From Larus michahellis (taxonomy: Eukaryota; Chordata; Aves; Charadriiformes; Laridae): a stretch of DNA of 64,000 nucleotides. The notes beneath the pieces are model-generated. The model was not told the origin of the DNA and searched no databases. It saw only the letters and a list, made by a program, of their open reading frames with translations. Made by a program: the position numbers and the translations under genes. The first letter of the stretch is position 1. Each line of letters begins with the position of its first letter. Shown here in pieces: positions 61,101-64,000 of the stretch. The DNA is taken from NCBI RefSeq assembly GCF_964199755.1, contig NC_133903.1:5783001-5847000 (forward strand). The letters are read 5' to 3'.

Positions 61101-63619
61101 TGCTAGTCATACAGTTTTTTTCCATGGGTCGCAGGAGACCCGAGGACCTGGAGGCTGGTCTGGAGGCTGGGACGCCTTAAGGGTCCTTGGTTTTCTCCAG
61201 CTCTTGTCAAGCTCTAATAAAGGATACTCTCCATGGTTTATCTTGTTCGTATCTTCAGACCGTGGCAGCTGCAGCAGTGATGCTAACGCCCATCTGTGAA
61301 GCTGCGGCTGCTCTGGGTCCGCTCTGCCCAGACTGTTGCCTCCCTGCTGCTGCTGAAGGGATGGAAAAGCGTATTGCTTGGCTCCGAGGTCGCATCTCCC
61401 GAGGGAGAGCAGGAGGGGTGTGCAAATCCTCCCCGGGATGCTGGGCAGAGCAGCCTCCAGTTGGACAACAAGCGGGTGCAGGCCGAGGGGTTGTAGACAG
61501 ATCGATTAATAGAGGGCTTGGTGGCTGTTTCAGTGGGTGGCGGTGCCGGCGGTGGCTCTGCTCTGCTCCGGCATCACGGGTAAGGAAGACTGTGCCATCC
61601 TGCACCCCATTCAATGTTCACAGCGGGGTTATTAGTCCCGGCGGAGCCCACGGGCTGCAGCCCAGCGTCTGCAGGCTGAGCTCCCCCTGCCCCGAGGTTT
61701 TTGCCCTGCTCTTCCGTCCCAGCAAGAGTAGGTGTCACGACTTGCCGGCGAACACCTTTGGGAAGGGAGCAGCCCCGCACCCCCGGGCGCGAATCTCTGC
61801 TTTCAGCCTCTGCCTCTGGAGAGCCTTTGTTGGTGCTCAACGCCCATGCAAAGCTTGGGAGTAGCCGGTGCCTGGATAAACCAAGCGCTGGAGGGGGGCC
61901 AGGGATGCTTGCAAAAGAGCGGGAGGAGTTTACAAGTGCTGACGCCCCGTGAAAGACGGGGGGCTGGTTTGCAAAGCTGGGGCGGGGGGCCACGGTGGAT
62001 GATGCCCCTTTGCAAAGTCCCCAAAAGTCTCAGGTCAGAGGGATGCCCTGGGATGGGGACAGGGCTGCGGGTCATTACTGGAAATGACGGGGCTGCAGGG
62101 AGAGGGCTGTCCTCAGGCAGGAGGGGATGACGGAGCAGGGGGGGTGTCTTGGAAACTGGGATTTGCTCAGTCTGGCTCTTGATGGCAATCCCAGCGTCCA
62201 GCACTCGATGCCTGAGGGATTTGCTCTCGGTCTAAAGACGGCAGCGCTCATGGGCACGGTCCGGCAGGAGGGTGATTTCTCAGGAGCACGTTCCCACCCC
62301 ACGCTGCTGCGTTGGAGGGGGCTGAGCTGAGGGTCCGACCGCAGCCCATGGGTGGGGGTGGAAGAGATGCCAGGGTGTGAGACCCGGACCGGACTGAGTG
62401 GGGGGGAATCCACCAAGGGATGCTCATGGGACTTGCTTTGAGTCTGCCCCTCATGAGCCCAATGGGGGCCCCACAGCCTCCTCTCCTGAGCACCAGCAGC
62501 TGCTGTGGGCATGGAGGTGCCAACACACTCCCTGCTTATCTCCTCCATAGCTGCTGCTTGGGTGGCCGTGACGTGTGGGGGGAGTGGGGCAGGTGCCTCC
62601 CATCCCTCCCTCCTCCGAAAAGCGATGCCTCTGGCTCCAAAATTCTCCTGCTGGAGGTACCAGGGGAGCTGCAAGGAGCGTTCAGCCTGTGCATGCCCCC
62701 CAGGAGCGGGGCGGCGGTGGGGGGCCAGGGCAGAGCCCGGGGCTGGTGGCTGCGGCGCGGGCGGGAGGAGAGCCAAGGCGGCTGCCAAGGGCTCGGAGGC
62801 TCGCTTGCTAGGGCTTGTTCATGGCACGTACTCCTCAGCAGGGCTCAGGCTGAGGAGTCCATTTCCTAGGAAAAATACAGCAGGGAGGGTTTTGTTTTGG
62901 TGTTTTTTGTTTTTTTCTCCCACTGGTTGCTGAAGTTTTGGGGATGGAAGTGGTGGGGGGGGAGGGTGCTGGGGAAACGCTCAGAGGGGTAGAAAACATT
63001 TGGCTGGAGATTTTTGCCAAGGCACCTTGAACTGTAGTATACCAAGTCAAAGGCTAGCTAATCTTGCATTTTAATAGTCCTAGGTGAGTTTCCCTTGCTC
63101 TGGGACCGGGGAGCTTTAACAAACAGGTTGCTTTTACAGTACGAGATTAAAAGAGGTGGGTCCCTTGAGGAGCCTTTATCCCGGCACACGGGTCACCCTC
63201 CAAAGGGAGGGTAGGACCATAATGGGACCTGCTGTGCAAAACGTTAAAAGAAGAGTCTCTTAAATAACTAGAAGAAAACACGAACACGAATAAGCCCTCC
63301 CTCTCTGGGCAGCACTTCTGGGTTAACAAGTTGGTGAGCATTTTGCCAGCTGAACTCAGAAGCAACCGGGTTTTGCTCGACTCTAACCAGCCTCCCCCAA
63401 CGATGCTTTCTAGCTTTTAACGAGATCGGAGGTTACCCCAACCTGGAAGAGGCCTATTTAAAAGCTGTGCCGTCCAAGATTGTTCCCAACACTACCTGCC
63501 ACCTGCCCAGAGCGGATGCAATGCACCTTTTCCGACACCCAGTCTCTGGAGATCTGCCGTGGACCGGGATGACTTTCGGGCTGTCTATCATGGCCACGTG
63601 GTACTGGTGCACCGACCAG
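49128..63619 (+). CDS. SLC5A10: SLC5A10 (SGLT5), sodium/sugar cotransporter, first eight coding exons (partial)
   Basis: Plasma-membrane sodium-coupled transporter; mammalian SGLT5 moves mannose and fructose in kidney. Coding exons: 49128-49241, 49886-49957, 50782-50886, 51487-51546, 51736-51840, 57991-58096, 59703-59783, 63414-63619. All are GT-AG and phase-consistent, giving 283 residues of an expected 600. The gene continues off the right edge. Exon 1 holds TM1 ([20 protein letters not shown]). Exons 2-3 carry [13 protein letters not shown] and the SSF-family block [20 protein letters not shown]. Exon 4 has [17 protein letters not shown]. Exon 7 has [16 protein letters not shown] and exon 8 ends [10 protein letters not shown], the conserved SGLT motif. 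Two ATGs lie side by side (49128 and 49131); the second has the better context (A at -3, G at +4). Intron 5 (51841-57990) and intron 7 (59784-63413) hold no recognised gene. Synteny with PRPSAP2 and FAM83G supports SLC5A10 over other SLC5 members. Confidence 0.96.
51841..57990 (+). other. SLC5A10 intron 5
   Basis: 6.15 kb between the exon ending TKIS and the exon starting [10 protein letters not shown] looked for an extra exon or a nested gene on both strands and recognised none. Confidence 0.8.
58189..58202. repeat. Poly-T tract in SLC5A10 intron 6
   Basis: T homopolymer, visible directly; no associated element recognised. Confidence 0.7.
59784..63413 (+). other. SLC5A10 intron 7
   Basis: 3.6 kb, moderately GC-rich. 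No exon of either strand recognised. Its right part may be covered by the 3' UTR of the antisense gene FAM83G; ATTAAA on the minus strand lies at 63070-63075. Confidence 0.6.
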
Positions 63620-63723
63620 GTAAATGTAAACAAGATTCCCCTGCCCCATGTAACATGGCGTTGCCTGGGGTCCAGGCACGCTCTGCTACCACTCTCGCCC
63701 TGGAAGTCCACCTGCATCGGTGC
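63620..63723 (-). other. Start of SLC5A10 intron 8 and of the FAM83G 3' UTR
   Basis: The donor CAG|gtaaatg at 63620 lies only 104 bp from the FAM83G stop on the other strand. The FAM83G 3' UTR must therefore run towards, and probably across, SLC5A10 exon 8. Confidence 0.7.
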
Positions 63724-64000
63724 CTAGTGGTCCTTCTGGCCGGTGGTCTCAGGGGGCTTCTTTTTGGAGTCAATAGAAGCACCAGGGGCTCCCGCAACCC
63801 TGTTCTTGAGGTGCTTGGACTGGGACAGTTTGGAGAGCGGGATGCCGAGGGGTGTCCTCATCTCCTCGGTTGTCTTCTGGCTTTCCGGCAGGGAGGTTAA
63901 ACGTTTGCTTGATGCTCTGGGGTTGCTTGGTGAGAGGCGGCCGGGCTGCGTGGGCTTGCTGGAGCTGAAGGCTTTGCTCTGCCAGTAGGGCTGGCTGCCT
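63724..64000 (-). CDS. FAM83G: FAM83G (PAWS1), C-terminal end, partial
   Basis: FAM83G is a cytoplasmic scaffold with an N-terminal pseudo-PLD (DUF1669) domain that anchors casein kinase 1 and links to SMAD1 and WNT signalling. Here only the last 91 residues of the final coding exon are present, read on the minus strand from the right edge to a TAG at 63726-63724. The part begins [16 protein letters not shown] and contains [18 protein letters not shown]. Its strongest block is [17 protein letters not shown], and the end is TTGQKDH. No start codon is expected in this segment. The block resembles my recollection of the mammalian FAM83G C-terminus, and FAM83G is nested antisense in SLC5A10 in human, exactly as here. 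The catalytic-fold N-terminal part lies outside the window. A different FAM83 paralogue is unlikely given the position. Confidence 0.85.
   Translation of the reverse strand, partial: GSQPYWQSKAFSSSKPTQPGRLSPSNPRASSKRLTSLPESQKTTEEMRTPLGIPLSKLSQSKHLKNRVAGAPGASIDSKKKPPETTGQKDH

Noticed and set aside
60500-62900. Long frames of 200-237 codons in SLC5A10 intron 7 as further FAM83G exons
   Set aside because: FAM83G is transcribed leftward and its stop is at 63724, so no coding exon is expected further left. The frames show no FAM83 features.

Overview
This is vertebrate nuclear DNA, most likely from a bird. Every protein-coding gene found has GT-AG introns and a clear mammalian counterpart. Introns are short, GC-rich CpG islands alternate with AT-rich introns, and the gene order is that of human 17p11.2 (TOP3A - SMCR8 - SHMT1 - PRPSAP2 - SLC5A10 - FAM83G) in compact form. 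The species assignment is inference.

Layout, left to right. (1) 303-2233, minus: the first three coding exons of TOP3A, which runs off the left edge. (2) 2234-3165: a GC-rich bidirectional promoter shared head to head with SMCR8. (3) 3166-8179, plus: SMCR8 in two coding exons (935 aa), then a 4.5 kb stretch that may be its 3' UTR. That stretch hides one or two minus-strand exons of a gene I cannot name (11018-11209, perhaps also 11474-11506). (4) 13299-17708, minus: all eleven coding exons of SHMT1 (485 aa), with its CpG-island promoter near 19 kb and a minisatellite directly beyond it. (5) 20762-21847, plus: an intronless-coding chemerin/formyl-peptide-receptor-type GPCR. (6) About 23.2-30.5 kb: no gene recognised. 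(7) 34103-46059, plus: PRPSAP2 in ten coding exons (369 aa), with a CpG-island 5' UTR exon near 30.9 kb. (8) 49128-63619, plus: the first eight coding exons of SLC5A10, which continues off the right edge. (9) 63724-64000, minus: the C-terminal end of FAM83G, nested antisense in the next SLC5A10 intron.

These are mostly unrelated housekeeping and transport genes held together by conserved synteny, not an operon-like system. Roles: DNA decatenation in nucleus and mitochondria (TOP3A), autophagy/GTPase control (SMCR8), cytosolic one-carbon metabolism (SHMT1), a leukocyte-type receptor, regulation of PRPP synthetase (PRPSAP2), sugar transport (SLC5A10) and a CK1/SMAD scaffold (FAM83G).

Exon borders were set by hand from homology, splice dinucleotides and reading phase. 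All internal phases close, so the models are strong. UTR extents, promoters and polyadenylation sites are inferred. I saw no CRISPR array, phage-like or bacterial element, and no clear transposon. I did not find a previously undescribed system that I can defend. The best candidate for something new is the orphan minus-strand exon at 11018-11209.
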